Shown here in pieces: positions 39,276 to 49,666 of a DNA stretch of 64,000 nucleotides. The notes under the pieces were generated by a model that did no database searches, was not told the origin of the DNA, and was given only the letters and a program-made list of their open reading frames with translations. The DNA comes from Onchidella celtica (taxonomy: Eukaryota; Mollusca; Gastropoda; Systellommatophora; Onchidiidae): positions 12,522,162 through 12,586,161 of the forward strand of contig OZ007581.1 of assembly GCA_963931925.1 (NCBI GenBank), given 5' to 3'. Each line of letters opens with the position of its first letter. Position 1 is the stretch's first letter. A program made the translations under genes and the position numbers.

Positions 39276-42200
39276 AAGAAAGGGAGAGTGAGAGAGATGC
39301 ACATCGAGAGAACAAGACTTTCTGTAAAGCGCCTAGAGCAAACTCGTTTGGATTAGGCGCGATATAAATGATCTTCCTTATTATTATTATTATTGGAAAT
39401 ATTTTCAGACGAAACTTCTAACAGAAATCTCAACGGTAACTTTAAATTTTGAGAACTTTTGACCTTTGTTTGTTTGTTTCTTAACACTACTGAAATCAGT
39501 TATGTATTATCGTAATTATAAATTCCATTTTAAATGTAAAAAATGAAACAGAAAAAAAAGTGGAATAAAATAATAAGATAAGCGACACAAGAAAGACCAT
39601 GTTCATCAGAGAAGACACATCTTTACAGTCGACATAAAAATGTTGTCAACTGATACTATGCAGTGGAATGCATGACTGTTAATAAACAGAACTGTTCTAC
39701 ATTAATTAACAACAACAACAACAACAACAACAACAAGGAGCATGCGTAAGGCAAGAAATTCAAGTTTACAGCATCACATTCGTATTTGAAGACAATAATT
39801 CACATTATGCGTCCAAGGGATCATTTTGAGGTTTGTACAACCCATATGACATTTCGGTAAGAATATGTGAGTGTGTATGGCGAAAACCCGGCATAAGTCG
39901 GGAACATGAGATTTTCAGTTCTGTACATACAATAAAAGACAAGACATTTCTGATAAGTTGAAGTCGGTGTCCTCCCTAAAACAAAATTTTGAGAAAACGG
40001 CATTTAACCCTAAAAGTTGCAGTAGCTAATTGACCAAGTAATATTGGAGTGATTGTTGTTAGGAGACTGTAGACTAATTACAAAGCCGTTAACAGTTTAC
40101 CCTGTAACATGTCACGGTCCCCGAGAAACAGCCAAGTCAGAAGTTTTTCGATCTGAGACCGCGGTCTAATTACAAAGCCGTTATAGAGATCACTGTGAGT
40201 AGTGTTCACTGCTCATCTACAATTTACCCTGTAACATGCCACGGTCCCCTAAACAACAGCCAAGTTGGAAGTTTGTGATGGACCCATATTTTCACTTCAA
40301 AGCCGTTTTTCTCAAAATCAGCTCTGTCGTCTTATGCCGGGTTTTCTCATGCACACTCACAAATGTTCCTTTATGAAATAAAGAGTGGAAGAAATTCTTT
40401 GAACTGTTTCAGTGCCGATTCAAGAGATAATATAGGGATAAACTCAAATGTGTAAACTATATGTAAATTATATGTACATAAAATACTGAATAAATAAGGC
40501 ACTATGAAGACCTGCTGACCACAGTCAAGAAAAGGAAGTTCAGATGGTATGGACATGTGACAAGATCAGATGGGCTCGCTAAGACCATACTACAAGGAAC
40601 AGTGCAGGGGAAGAGAAGACGAGGCAGACCGATGAAGAAATGGGCAGATAACATTGCGGAATGGACCAAGATGAGCGTTCCTGCAACCCAGGCACTCGCC
40701 CACAACCGCCACAAATGGAGCCAGCTGGTGCAACGTTCATCACTGCAGCGCCCCTACGACCCCGGCGGGTTATGGGATCAGTGACCAGTGAAAATACTGA
40801 ATACTATTCTGCTACCCAAAGGCACCATGGGCACAAAGCAAGAAACAAACAACATGAAAACGTTTCAAAGATCACCAGTAATTTGCAAGCTTTCTCAGTA
40901 AAAGTGGGCCTGCTCTAGCAAGCAGGAATGATAGGTTTAAGGATAATAATAATGGTGGTTTTAAAGCCATGATTAAGAGGACAGAAGAGGCGAGAGGGAG
41001 AGAGAAGGAGAGGCACCGGGTGAAAGAAGGAAAGAGGGACTCACCATATACTTTCAGGTCACAGCTGGCGCTTACGGTGTCAGGATAATCTGTAATCCCA
41101 TAAGAACATGTCCATTTGGCTTCATCAGCTCGTGAGACAGATAGAATATTCAGTGATAACTGGGTGTCCAATGTTGATGTGTTTAGAGCCGGTGATGTAT
41201 CATAGCCTGGATATGCAGTGCAATTGAGCTGGCTGTCACAGCTGACCACAGTAGTCTGTGATCTCGTGATACTTATACTTGACAACCTTGTCAAATTAAG
41301 ATCTGGTAGGGTGCAAGTAATGTCTGAACTTTTCTTTCCTTCCTCTTCAGGTGTTGGACAAGCCAGCTTTGGTTGGGGAAATTCTGGTGATCAGGGGCGG
41401 GTGGATGGACAGAGGATAGATTGTGGATACGTGGAAAATAGATGGACTGATAAATTGGGGGTAGTGGGGTGAAGTGATGGATGTGATTGGATAACATGAG
41501 TCGATCAGTGGATGGATAGATTGCGGATGGGTAATTGATTAAATGGATGGAAGGACGGCTGGGTGATAGAATAGATGAATGGATGGATGGACGGATGGAT
41601 GGACGGGTGGAGGGGGGATGGATGGATAGATGTATCGACGGATGGATGGGTGAGTGGGTGGAAGAATGAATAGATGAATGGATGGATGGAAGGGGGAATG
41701 AGTTATGGATGAATTTATACCGGCTGGCACTTGGCAAATAGAATAGGAAGCGTTTGCAGTATAGCGTTTTTTCCAGCCATCTTTAGTCATAACAACATGG
41801 CGTCTGTAAGAGGCGGGATGTGGTTCTCCATCTTTCCAGCCACGGTAATCACTATGTGCCATTATCTGTATGGTAAAAAGCATGAAAAAGGTACATTCGA
41901 TAAGTGACCCATCGCGACGGAAGTTATATTTGAGGTATATTGAATTACTGATACCAAGTATTAGAAGTATTTTTCCCCAATCCTTTCACACTAGTTTCAG
42001 CAATGTGTGGCAACTATATTTTAAGAGACTCCTAGTTGGTCTGATAATGACAGTTTTGCATTGCAAATTAAAGATGAACGATGTTTCTGCACAGCACCGG
42101 ATAAGTGTTATTTCATATAAGAGTATACAATTTGCCAGGGTTTATTTCCAATTCATATACAATGTTCACGATATTGTTTTATGAAATTAGACAAGGATTG

Positions 42201-45200
42201 GGGATTGGAAAATGGTGTACGTTCTCTAAAGGTTACTATTTCATGGAAATCACAGAAGCAATTCCCACAATAGAATGTGATTTTTATTATTTTCCATGCA
42301 TACTGCTGATTACATGTTTATTTATTTTGTGAAATCGTTTAATTTCGAATATGTCAGTGCAAACTTTATCTTATTTCTTTGTATAGAGACTGAATTAAGG
42401 CCCTTTGAGGTCAGCAAACATAAAATGTCATCTAAATTCATTCATAAAATTATGTCTACAAAACCTGTTGGTCACATAAAATTATTTGAAATTCATCTCA
42501 TTCAATGTGGTATCAGGGAAAAATAGAACCGCAGAAGAAATCCTAAACCATGTGTATGCATCCTGACGTCAGAGGCCCTACAGGGCGAATGAAGGCACAG
42601 CAAAATCGAGATGGAAATTTGTTATTTTTCCATGCCATTTAGTCTTGCCTCCAACAGAATCATAGAAACAGAATAAAGAGTTGTTTTTTTCTGTTTTGTT
42701 TTGTTTATATTTTCTTTTCATTTCCAAACTGTTCACATACCACAACATTATTTAATAAGTGAATAAATAGGCCTACCTGGATATAATAATGGGATTACAC
42801 AGATGTAAAAATATAGGCAAAGACAACAGCTCAGTAATTCCCAGCCAATAAATCCCAATTACTAATTGTTGCTACTTTCCCCATTGTTAAATGGACTCAA
42901 AAGTCACCCAATAATTATTGTTCTCTAGATTTACTTCCTCACACCTAGGGTGGACAGGAAGAAGACAGGCTCTACAAAAACAATCACTTTTTTCGATGTT
43001 CGCTACTGTTAGAAATCTACCGAAGCTTACAATTTCAAATGTGATTTAATTTTCAGAGAGAACCTGATTTTCAAAACAATCTCTTTTTCATCTCGGAAAT
43101 GAGAGATCGGTGGTATTTACACGATTTAGAACAGGTGGGTTGAATCATTTCTCTGGCTGGAGAAGTAAACTGATTTTCCAGTTCATCGGTCAGCTACCAT
43201 TGGAATATAATACACAACACAATTAATGCCCACAAGTCGTCGCAAAATTTAATTTTTCCCTGTGTAAATGTTCAAGCCAAGCCTCTTGCTCTGTTTATTT
43301 ATTATGTTCAGGATGGGTTCCATCTGCTTTGCGTCGTTTGTGCAAAGTGCCACATCGTCTGTAAATCTCAGATCTTTCAGATATATTTCCCATCTGTGTT
43401 AGTTTATGCCATTTTCTAGGCTTGACGCTCTAAATGTTTCTTTCACCGCTGCCGTAAGTAATTTTGGCGATATGGAGTCCCATTGTCTCACTGGTCTTTC
43501 TGTGGCAAACTTTTCTGACACATGGTTATCGATACGGATTCTGGTGGAGGTTTCTTGATATATATTTTGCAATAGTTTGACTTACACATCATTGATATTG
43601 AATTGTCTGATGAACAATGCCTAGTTGAAATGCGAAAGGTGAATTATGTTGCAAATTACATTGTGATTCCATCGTCATCTCCATTTCTTCATTCAGTCGC
43701 CAAAACGCTGATCAACAGCTCATTTCACTGGTCCATTACTAACGTTGATTCTTTCTTCAGAGTGTACTAAGAAACTTGAGAAGCAGCATCTTTATGTGCT
43801 CCCCACATGCTGCCTTATGACATATGTCTGCAGACGTTTTCATACTAAGCCATATGGAATTGATTTTTACGTAATATACTAGAATGAAGCAGATATTTTT
43901 ACGAAGGGAAAAAACAAAATATTAGAAGCCCAACTTTTGTGACGCCAACTTCAAAATAGTATTTTTTCCCATAAAGAAATCAAAACATGATTAACTTTCT
44001 AACTTCTTCTGCTGACAGCTTCAACTCTGCCTTTTCCTAACAGCTACAACTCTGCCTTTTCCTGACAGCTTCAGCTCTGCCTTTTCCTGACAGCTTCAAC
44101 TCTGCCTTTTCCTGACAGCTTCAACTCTGCCTTTTCCTGACAGCTTCAACTCTGCCTTCTCCTGACAGCTTCAACTCTGCCTTCTCCTGACAGCTTCAAC
44201 TCTGCCTTTTCCTGACATCTTCAACTCTGTGTGCATAGCAACATTACCTGAGGGTTGTCCTTGCCCCACACATATTTTCCAGTAACGGCTCTGTCATTGA
44301 GGCCTATAAAAGCATGGCGATAGCCCGATTCTTGCAGCAACTCTGAAATCAGAATGTGTCAGATCATAAAGGAGAACATGTCTATGTTGTAGCTAAGTTA
44401 AACTCCGATGAAGATTTTGAAGGAGAAAGAGTCTGTATTGTACCTAAGTTGTAATGCAGTGATGCGATATACGATAGGCAATTTCGGTGTTGAATCTAAG
44501 TTATGAATGAAATGAAGAATATGACGAGGGACAACAAGTGTGTTTTTTCGACGTTACATTACAATGTAGAATAAGAAGGCAGACACTGCTCACTATGCTG
44601 TATCTATGTAAAAATGCAATGAAAATGAAAGGAGACAGCGGCTGTATCTAAGTGATAACGCAGTGAAGAAATATGAAGGAGACATTGTCTATGTTGTGTC
44701 TAAACTATAATGCAGTGAAGAATTTGATGGGGATAATATGCTATGTTGTACTAAAGTTATTGCATGCATGGACTCTACAGCAGTACCAAATAATGGTCTG
44801 TATTGTACCTATTTTAAAATGAAAGTCCGTCTCCACGCTGTCTAGAGTTCATTTAACAAACATTCGACAATGAGTGGCTTGTTCAAATCTTCATTTTAAA
44901 AAAAGGAAAAAAAAAACACGACATAATAATAGTCCACGCAGAAATAAATGCAGTACGTAGTTTTTCAATACACTTCCGTTACTTAGTAAATTCTTACATC
45001 CAAATTTGGCGCCGCAATCACTACAAATACACGCCATTATCATTAAAGTTGCAAGAATGTACGAGGAGTTAGTTCCCTTCATAACCTGACGTTAAAATCG
45101 GTGACGGGAAGGTTGAGTGATCATTGGGGGAGGGGGGGGGAGGGTTCCAAAATGTAAGTGGGAAATAACCACAAAGTTCGATTATATTACAGGATATCGC

Positions 45201-46888
45201 GAATTCTTGCTAAAAAGAAAAGCATGATTGTTGAGAAATGGTGAAAGTATGACGCAAAACGTTTTTGCTGTCCAACCCCTAAATGACGACGTAAATTAGC
45301 TATCTTGATGCATTCTTGCTTTCATTCTCAATTTCATGCGTTGCTAAAACGTCTTGTGTACATGCAACTCACATTCTCGATCTTCTTACAATTTCAATGA
45401 ATTAGTGAAACTTTTGACCAAAGACAAAGTGGTTTAGAAATCCAAACCATACTTGTATACACGAATTTACTAAGTAAAGGGGCAAAGTTATCTTGAATAA
45501 AAAACAGTCATTTATCTCAGCGGGGACTGCAGCCAAGGATCCAGTAAGTGGCACAATTTTATGCTGCAATTACGGCCGTTCAGTTTCACTATCTCAGCGG
45601 GGCATTTAGTTTGACCCCGGTCACCTCGGTCGGCTGACCGCCAGGGGTCATAAATGTTGCTTGATCGGCGGGCCCCGCCTACATATCTCAACGATACCAC
45701 TTTGAGGCAAGTCAGGTAGAATTTCTACATTATAGCCTGAATTTATAACTGTGCACGAACTTTAAATTATACACTGACTTGGGTGTGCAAGGTATCAAAT
45801 AAAAGCTGACACTCGCATGCATAACCCGCACACATTACTTTGCTATATCCCCTCATACTGTGAACCTAACAGCTTTCTTTCGCACAATCACTGCAAATGT
45901 ATTTGTGAATCAATTTTTTTAATTAAAAAGTGTGAACGATAATTAATTTGTTTTATTCTTCCTTCTTATGTTGCAAGAAAAAATTAGGAATGATTATGTG
46001 TAAAAATTAATTCATTTTACTCAAACGCTAGCTGATTAGAGACATTTTTGTTACTAGTTTTTGTGTGTGTGCGCAGTAATGTAGGCCTGAGACTGCATTC
46101 TGGTGTCTAGTTTCACATTGGCTTTCAAGACGTAGCGCATAAATCTTTACTGCTTGTATAGTGGAACGTTTTGCTACAAAAGAAAATGGAACTGTCTTAC
46201 GAACTGCATAATTTCGAGTTTCTCAATAAAGTTTGCCGGATATGTGGGGAGAGAAACCAACAAGCAAAGAAGGCTACCTAGACCCCACTTGTGTGTAAAA
46301 ATTTCAAGAATGATAATTATATTGCTCTACTACCGCGTGAACATAGACAATAACTTATCCGACACACAGTCAAACACACTGGGCATCAAGGCTCAGTGTG
46401 TTTCAACGAATATAATTATAATCTAAGACAACAAATAGCTATGCTGAGGTTCACAAACTCATATCCCCCACACACAAAATCGATCCATCAAATTATGACG
46501 CAATAGAAACAAAAATTGCAGCATATTTAAAACTGTACAGACGATTTTTTTTCCAAACAGTCACACCAAAACTGTACATGTTAGAACAGCACTGTCTACC
46601 GTTTATTAGAAGATAATTATGGATTTGGCTTTGGTCTGCTGGCGGAACAAGGTGGTATATGCTGATTCACTCCAGTTTAGCGAAGATAGAGAGAAGAACA
46701 GTTGGGATTAAAGCAAAGGTATACGCAGCTTAAAAGCCACCCGAGAAGGACACCGCCTGCAGAATGCTTCTACACTGAGGAAACTCTCTCTCCCGAGACA
46801 AGGAAGAGAGAGAAGATGAAGAAATGGTCTAATTATATAGATCTAGCCTGTAAATAGTCAGTTAGATCCTGTGTTGCGTATTTTTCAT

Positions 46889-46933
<45 letters not shown>

Positions 46934-49666
46934 AACAGATAGGGATAATTCAGCTATTAATGTCGTATTTCTGAATAAAAATAAAAGAAAAAAAACACGA
47001 AACTGTTCCTGAACGCTTACAATGTTTTTGTTACATGACACCAAGCATTTTAAAGATGTGTCGTTCAGGTTTTTAAATATCATTTTTTAAAAACTAAGTT
47101 TACACTTGAAAATCTGTCGGAAGGTACACAAAATCTTTGCCTTCTCTACGTGTGCTTGTATGCTATAATCTTATTAAAATTAGATAGTTATAATTCAAAA
47201 TTTGCTCTATCTGTTGGGATCATTTTTTACTTGATTCTTTGTGTTAAATGTCGATGTTGTCACTGTTTCGTTGCATGAAAAAAAAAAGCCTAACATACCG
47301 TCGGCTGCCTACTGAGCCAAGGTCAAAATGACCGCATAACTTAAATCCTGCGTGACCAGGCTGACTTTGGTGGAAACTAATAATTATAATATTAATCGTG
47401 CAATGGCAATAAAAGGATGTGACATGTCATGATTTTTAATTTTTTTTTTTTCCTTTTTAACACGCTGGCCAATACACGGAAGAGTAACTTGCAGTAATTC
47501 AACCAACAAACGGGTAATGTTACCTCCCTCATCCCATTCCTCATAACCACCCCACTCAATCTGAACCATGGTATCTCTTCGGCGGAAATTAGGGGTGGGG
47601 GGAGGAGGAGGTGGGGAGGGGGGGGCAATGATCTTGATATCGTTAAACATTGTATCACACTCTGTGTCAGCCATAACTGGTAGAGTATAAGATGGCAGTA
47701 ACATCTTCACGTTCTCAAATGTTTGGAAACATTTTAACAGATAGCATCTTAAAATAATGGTCGATAAAACAGGTTTAAATTAAACCTTTCAACAATTGCG
47801 ATGTTGACCACATGATAAGTAAATCTTCAATAATCACAGTATTGAACTTGTCAGAGGAAAATAACACGTGTAACAACGGCAATATTAAACACATCAAAGA
47901 AAAACAATGCCTTTAAAAAATTGCACTTTTGAACATATCAAAGGAAAACAATACGTTTAAATGCTGCTATACTGAGCGCCGGAAATGAAAGTAATAACTT
48001 TAATAATTACGATATTGAACATGCCAAAGGAAAACTATACCTTTAACAAAATCGTCGGTTGTTTCATCATAGATGTAGACAAGATGACCAGGTGTAGTTC
48101 CCCTACTTTCATTTGCGCAGTTGTTGCTGGCCTCAATAAACGAAGACCAGTAATCGAAGAACTTTATGCAAGTGTCAGTATGGCTGTGGTACTTCCACCC
48201 AGACTCGCACGCATTAACATCTGACAGTGGAGGAACAAGTATAAAAAGGACTTATAAAGATCTAGACAAAAACATCTTCGAATCTTCAAACTGTAATCAC
48301 TTTACCCTATTCTGCATCATACCAGCCCAAGTTAATTTACAGCTAGTGACCCAGCTATCAATGGCGACGCCCATGCGCAGTGGGTGTCACAGAATAGGGA
48401 ACTAACAGAAGAGAAAAATGTCCACTTTTCGTGACTACAGCACAGCCATTTTGGACGTGATTCAATGAGGTCACTGAAACATAGGAAACTTATCGTATTT
48501 AACTACAGTGAAGTCAATATTGCAGAAGCTAGTCCCATCTTGATCATTTTTCTTTCTTCCTTCTTTCACTCCCGCTTTGCTTTCCTGAGCACCAACTGGG
48601 CACTACAACCTTGGTCCGCCTAATACTTATTTTCTCTTAACTACAGTGATTCTCTTACGAATTGTACAATTTCAATATTGATCTTCAGTAGGATAACAGA
48701 AGGTCTCCTATTCCTACCCGCCCCGTCAGTTTTGGAAGTTCAAGATCTGCAAAAAAATCACTAAACTTATATCATGAGGGAAATTCGCTTTCTTCGGGGT
48801 TTAAGAGCGTATAGATGTAAAGCTACATGGTATACACATCTAGGGCATAATTCTTAGATTTAGATCAATCTACTGTACAGTAGATTGTAAAGAAAGTGCC
48901 GATTTTTTCACCACCTGTCAACATATATTGAGCCATAACCCAATAGTGTATCAGCTCTGTGGGGTAAATGGGGCCATAAAGGTCCATTCATGGGGAATAT
49001 CTACCACAGAAGTGACCAAATTTGACTTTCAGCTGGCAATGTGTGAAGAGAGGCGCAGAAAGCCATTTCCGGTCAGACCAAAACGCGTCTCATATTTTGC
49101 GGTTCAAAAAAAAACAACAGATGATGAATAGATAACATTAAAAACTGAATTTTGTCCAAAACGGGGGTTCCCACGTAACTCATCACATTATTTTTTTCGT
49201 GAGAAATTAACCCTTAACTTGCACCACAACCTGCATGGTCTACATGTTTTTTTCTTTAAGAACGAGTTGCGACAGTTTTACCATGTGCCGTCAATTTGCA
49301 CTTATTTGGTTTTGTTTATTACCATTACCATTATCAAGGAATACACAGTCATGTATAAACGGCAGTTCCACCACTTTTAATATATTGTTTTAAGCCTAAA
49401 ATCAAATTTAGTATTTGGGCCCGACGCTTTTGAAGATGACATCTCAATTTGATACTGTTTGTCCTGCATTTCAATTATGAATTAAACTGATATCATTAAA
49501 TTTAAATCAACGACCATCATCGGACGATGTTACAGCGCGCTCGGAAATATCACAGAAATCACAGATATTTATGTAATGCTAATATTTAATGCAAAATCTT
49601 ACCTGCAATGGATAGACCACTTGTACACAGGACTGCAACCACCAGCACAGTTTTCAGCTGATCCAT
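25376..49666 (-). CDS. Gene B: CTLD plus five Ig domains, putative membrane receptor (14 exons incl. 2 candidates)
   Basis: Exons read in transcript order, all with GT-AG borders: 49603-49666, 48041-48220, 44248-44342, 41721-41865, 41045-41302, 37633-37763, 36956-37154, 35461-35781, 33056-33207, 32397-32523, 29960-30085, 28671-28850, then candidates 26169-26282 and 25376-25458. Phases agree at every junction. The first 12 exons give 659 residues: signal peptide 1-21, CTLD about 22-161, Ig1 162-247, Ig2 248-357, Ig3 358-464, Ig4 465-557, Ig5 558-659. With the candidate transmembrane and tail exons the total is 2175 nt, a multiple of three, but the transmembrane exon carries one in-frame TGA. 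The order CTLD then Ig differs from snail CREPs, which have Ig N-terminal to the lectin domain. The likely role, inferred from domains only, is ligand recognition in immunity or cell adhesion. No gene symbol is recognised. Confidence 0.82.
26169..26282 (-). CDS. Candidate gene B exon 13: transmembrane segment with an in-frame TGA
   Basis: 114 bp between TTTGTCAG and a GTGTGT donor, phase 1 to 1, which fits exon 12 and the tail exon. In the phased frame it reads [10 protein letters not shown], stop, SLLIVIHL and ends LFRRKSKP, a good stop-transfer sequence. A more hydrophobic run, [14 protein letters not shown], lies in another frame across ATC-rich near-repeats. The exon may be damaged, misread or not real. 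If the TGA is used, gene B would end at about residue 670. Confidence 0.4.
26359..27521 (+). mobile_element. Solo LTR of an LTR retrotransposon, forward copy
   Basis: 1163 bp starting TGTCACGAGCG and ending ATTTGTGACA (TG...CA), flanked by the 5-bp duplication ACATG on both sides. A polyadenylation-like AATAAA lies near 27418. There is no internal region. It sits in the intron between Ig5 and the candidate membrane exon of gene B. The class is Gypsy- or BEL-like by ends and duplication length; the family is not determined. Confidence 0.8.
28671..28850 (-). CDS. Gene B exon 12: Ig-like domain 5, second half
   Basis: 180 bp, phase 1 to 1, acceptor TTTACCCAG and donor C|GTAAGT. It encodes [39 protein letters not shown] and [19 protein letters not shown]. 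The strand F pattern GDYRLYNE has Leu in place of the second Cys, so this domain would lack the canonical disulfide. Confidence 0.8.
29312..29641 (-). mobile_element. tRNA-derived SINE, tail-less copy with an internal duplication
   Basis: The reverse strand starts GGGGACAAGGTGGTCTAG and keeps both boxes. The body segment around TCGATCCTACCCCCC occurs twice about 70 bp apart. It lies in the gene B intron between exons 11 and 12. Confidence 0.72.
29960..30085 (-). CDS. Gene B exon 11: Ig-like domain 5, first half
   Basis: 126 bp, phase 1 to 1, acceptor ATCCCAG. It encodes [19 protein letters not shown] then [32 protein letters not shown] is the first-Cys strand of an Ig domain. Its gene A equivalent would lie about 250 bp left of the window. 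Confidence 0.82.
30565..30776. mobile_element. MITE of the same family, copy in gene B
   Basis: Orthologous position to copy 1 (start CCGAGACACAGTATACGGAG), so it was there before the gene duplication. Confidence 0.62.
31336..31757 (+). repeat. Dispersed repeat starting ACTAGATGACCTACCGG, copy 1
   Basis: About 420 bp: the head motif, then GGCATTGCCCGG-like bases, a (CT)n tract and an A/T-rich tail. It is shared with 38119 and 50465 and absent from the matching gene A intron. The family is unknown. Confidence 0.6.
32397..32523 (-). CDS. Gene B exon 10: Ig-like domain 4, second half
   Basis: 127 bp, phase 0 to 1. It encodes [20 protein letters not shown] then [28 protein letters not shown] is the DxGxYxC-type strand F signature. 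Six of 42 residues differ from gene A. Confidence 0.87.
33056..33207 (-). CDS. Gene B exon 9: Ig-like domain 4, first half
   Basis: 152 bp, phase 1 to 0. It encodes [20 protein letters not shown] then [20 protein letters not shown], a typical C2/I-set start with the first Cys. Seven of 51 residues differ from gene A. Confidence 0.87.
33566..33665 (+). mobile_element. PIF/Harbinger-type MITE, left half
   Basis: It begins GGGTAGCCACACAAAGG after TAA and matches the left arm of the full element at 59066. Gene A has the empty site (CCTAAGAC near 2299), so it inserted after the duplication. Its right half is absent where the solo LTR begins. Confidence 0.7.
33666..34821 (-). mobile_element. Solo LTR, inverted copy of the same family
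   Basis: 1156 bp, the reverse complement of the LTR at 26359-27521 with scattered differences. It lies in the intron between gene B exons 8 and 9, inside the left half of a MITE. No matching 5-bp duplication is seen at its ends, and about 750 bp of intron present in gene A (about 2302-3048) are missing here. Confidence 0.78.
35461..35781 (-). CDS. Gene B exon 8: Ig-like domain 3
   Basis: 321 bp, phase 1 to 1, a single-exon Ig domain. It starts [19 protein letters not shown], has the first Cys in [17 protein letters not shown] and the second in [15 protein letters not shown], and ends SISFSVK. About 26 of 107 residues differ from gene A. Confidence 0.87.
36956..37154 (-). CDS. Gene B exon 7: Ig-like domain 2, second half
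   Basis: 199 bp, phase 0 to 1. It encodes [37 protein letters not shown] and [17 protein letters not shown]. This is the intact counterpart of the exon that the LINE splits in gene A. About 23 of 66 residues differ between the copies. Confidence 0.84.
37374..37587. repeat. (GA)n-rich microsatellite in gene B intron 6
   Basis: The counterpart of 9504-9622, expanded to over 200 bp and broken by CAGACA units. Confidence 0.9.
37633..37763 (-). CDS. Gene B exon 6: Ig-like domain 2, first half
   Basis: 131 bp, phase 1 to 0. It encodes [20 protein letters not shown] then [19 protein letters not shown], up to strand C. It is Cys-rich for an Ig half-domain. The usual strand C Trp, which gene A has as CWW, is replaced by CGC. 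Confidence 0.84.
38119..38326 (+). repeat. Dispersed repeat, shortened copy 2
   Basis: Same head (ACTAGATGACGTACCGGG), (CT)n and the CAGTCTTGCTTCAGAA segment. It ends after CACGGTACTAT and lies in a gene B intron. Confidence 0.6.
39177..39285. repeat. (GA)n microsatellite in gene B intron 5
   Basis: An almost pure GA run next to a SINE tail. Confidence 0.9.
39300..39393 (+). mobile_element. SINE/LINE tail fragment
   Basis: TCTGTAAAGCGCCTAGAGC ... GGCGCGATATAAATG followed by (ATT)n, the same tail type as the full SINE. It lies directly after a long GA repeat in a gene B intron. Confidence 0.55.
40493..40790 (+). mobile_element. 5'-truncated RTE-like LINE, 3' end only
   Basis: It encodes [37 protein letters not shown] and [10 protein letters not shown] up to a TGA, the C-terminal box of an RTE-like reverse transcriptase. 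A 13-bp duplication AAAATACTGAATA flanks it (40480-40492 and 40791-40803). It is absent from gene A. Confidence 0.78.
41045..41302 (-). CDS. Gene B exon 5: Ig-like domain 1
   Basis: 258 bp, phase 1 to 1, a whole Ig fold in one exon. [20 protein letters not shown] leads to [12 protein letters not shown], and the strand F signature [13 protein letters not shown] carries the second Cys. It ends SASCDLKVY, leaving an extra Cys pair. It differs from gene A at 11 of 86 residues. Confidence 0.87.
41465..41705. repeat. (GGAT)n-rich tract in gene B intron 4
   Basis: The orthologous tract, longer and more varied. It starts within 20 bp of the exon 4 donor. Confidence 0.8.
41721..41865 (-). CDS. Gene B exon 4: long-loop half of the CTLD and final Cys
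   Basis: 145 bp, phase 0 to 1. It encodes [19 protein letters not shown] then [16 protein letters not shown] and ends SICQVPA, with the last core Cys. The usual EPN or QPD calcium/sugar motif is EPH here. WND and the inner Cys pair are absent, so classical calcium-dependent sugar binding is unlikely. About 21 of 48 residues differ from gene A. Confidence 0.85.
43225..43520 (-). mobile_element. Decayed RTE-like reverse transcriptase fragment in gene B
   Basis: Aligned to 14207-14482, with the same dead FADD-like region. Confidence 0.6.
44009..44225. repeat. 25-bp minisatellite, about eight units, in gene B intron 3
   Basis: The unit is close to TGACAGCTTCAACTCTGCC plus TTTTCC. Gene A has only a single related unit at 16108-16125. 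It abuts the almost identical exon 3 block. Confidence 0.85.
44248..44342 (-). CDS. Gene B exon 3: CTLD core with the WIGL-type motif
   Basis: 95 bp, phase 1 to 0. It encodes [19 protein letters not shown] then [18 protein letters not shown] corresponds to the conserved WIGL motif of CTLDs. Only one base (Tyr/His) differs from the gene A exon, and the near identity runs into both introns. Confidence 0.87.
45575..47405. repeat. Copy-specific insertion of about 1.8 kb in gene B intron 2
   Basis: In gene A, TGCTGCAATTAAAGGATG is continuous (about 16768-16785). In gene B the two halves are about 1.83 kb apart. The inserted DNA is AT-rich, holds a (GT)n(AT)n tract at 46893, and has GGTCA/TGACC-rich ends. 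No coding region or known family is recognised. Confidence 0.6.
46893..46931. repeat. (GT)n(AT)n microsatellite
   Basis: About ten GT then nine AT units inside the gene B intron 2 insertion. Confidence 0.85.
47524..47574 (-). other. Possible phase-neutral cassette exon, gene B
   Basis: The counterpart of the 51-bp interval in gene A, reading [17 protein letters not shown]. It follows a long C/T-rich tract and has a GTAAC donor. The frame is kept, but the acceptor (AAGAG) is weak. Confidence 0.2.
48041..48220 (-). CDS. Gene B exon 2: first part of the C-type lectin-like domain
   Basis: Phase 1 to 1, 60 codons. It begins with [15 protein letters not shown], the N-terminal Cys pair of a long-form CTLD, then [16 protein letters not shown] with the first core Cys, then [19 protein letters not shown] (the helix 1/helix 2 region). 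It is one codon longer than exon 2 of gene A and differs from it at about 17 more residues. Confidence 0.87.
49603..49666 (-). CDS. Gene B exon 1: start codon and signal peptide
   Basis: ATG lies in a good context (AAACATGG). The exon encodes [21 protein letters not shown], a short n-region, hydrophobic core and small residues before a cleavage site. The donor is CAG|GTAAG, phase 1. About 35-40 bp upstream, TTTCTGTGCCAG resembles a 3' splice site, so a 5'-UTR intron is possible. Confidence 0.85.

Noticed and set aside
40557-40918. Frame taken at first as a host nucleic-acid-binding gene
   Set aside because: The GRPMKKWAD box and flanking 13-bp duplication show it is the end of an RTE-like LINE.
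48928-49131. 67-codon frame with basic residues in gene B intron 1
   Set aside because: No splice sites in phase and no counterpart in gene A; it is within a copy-specific stretch.
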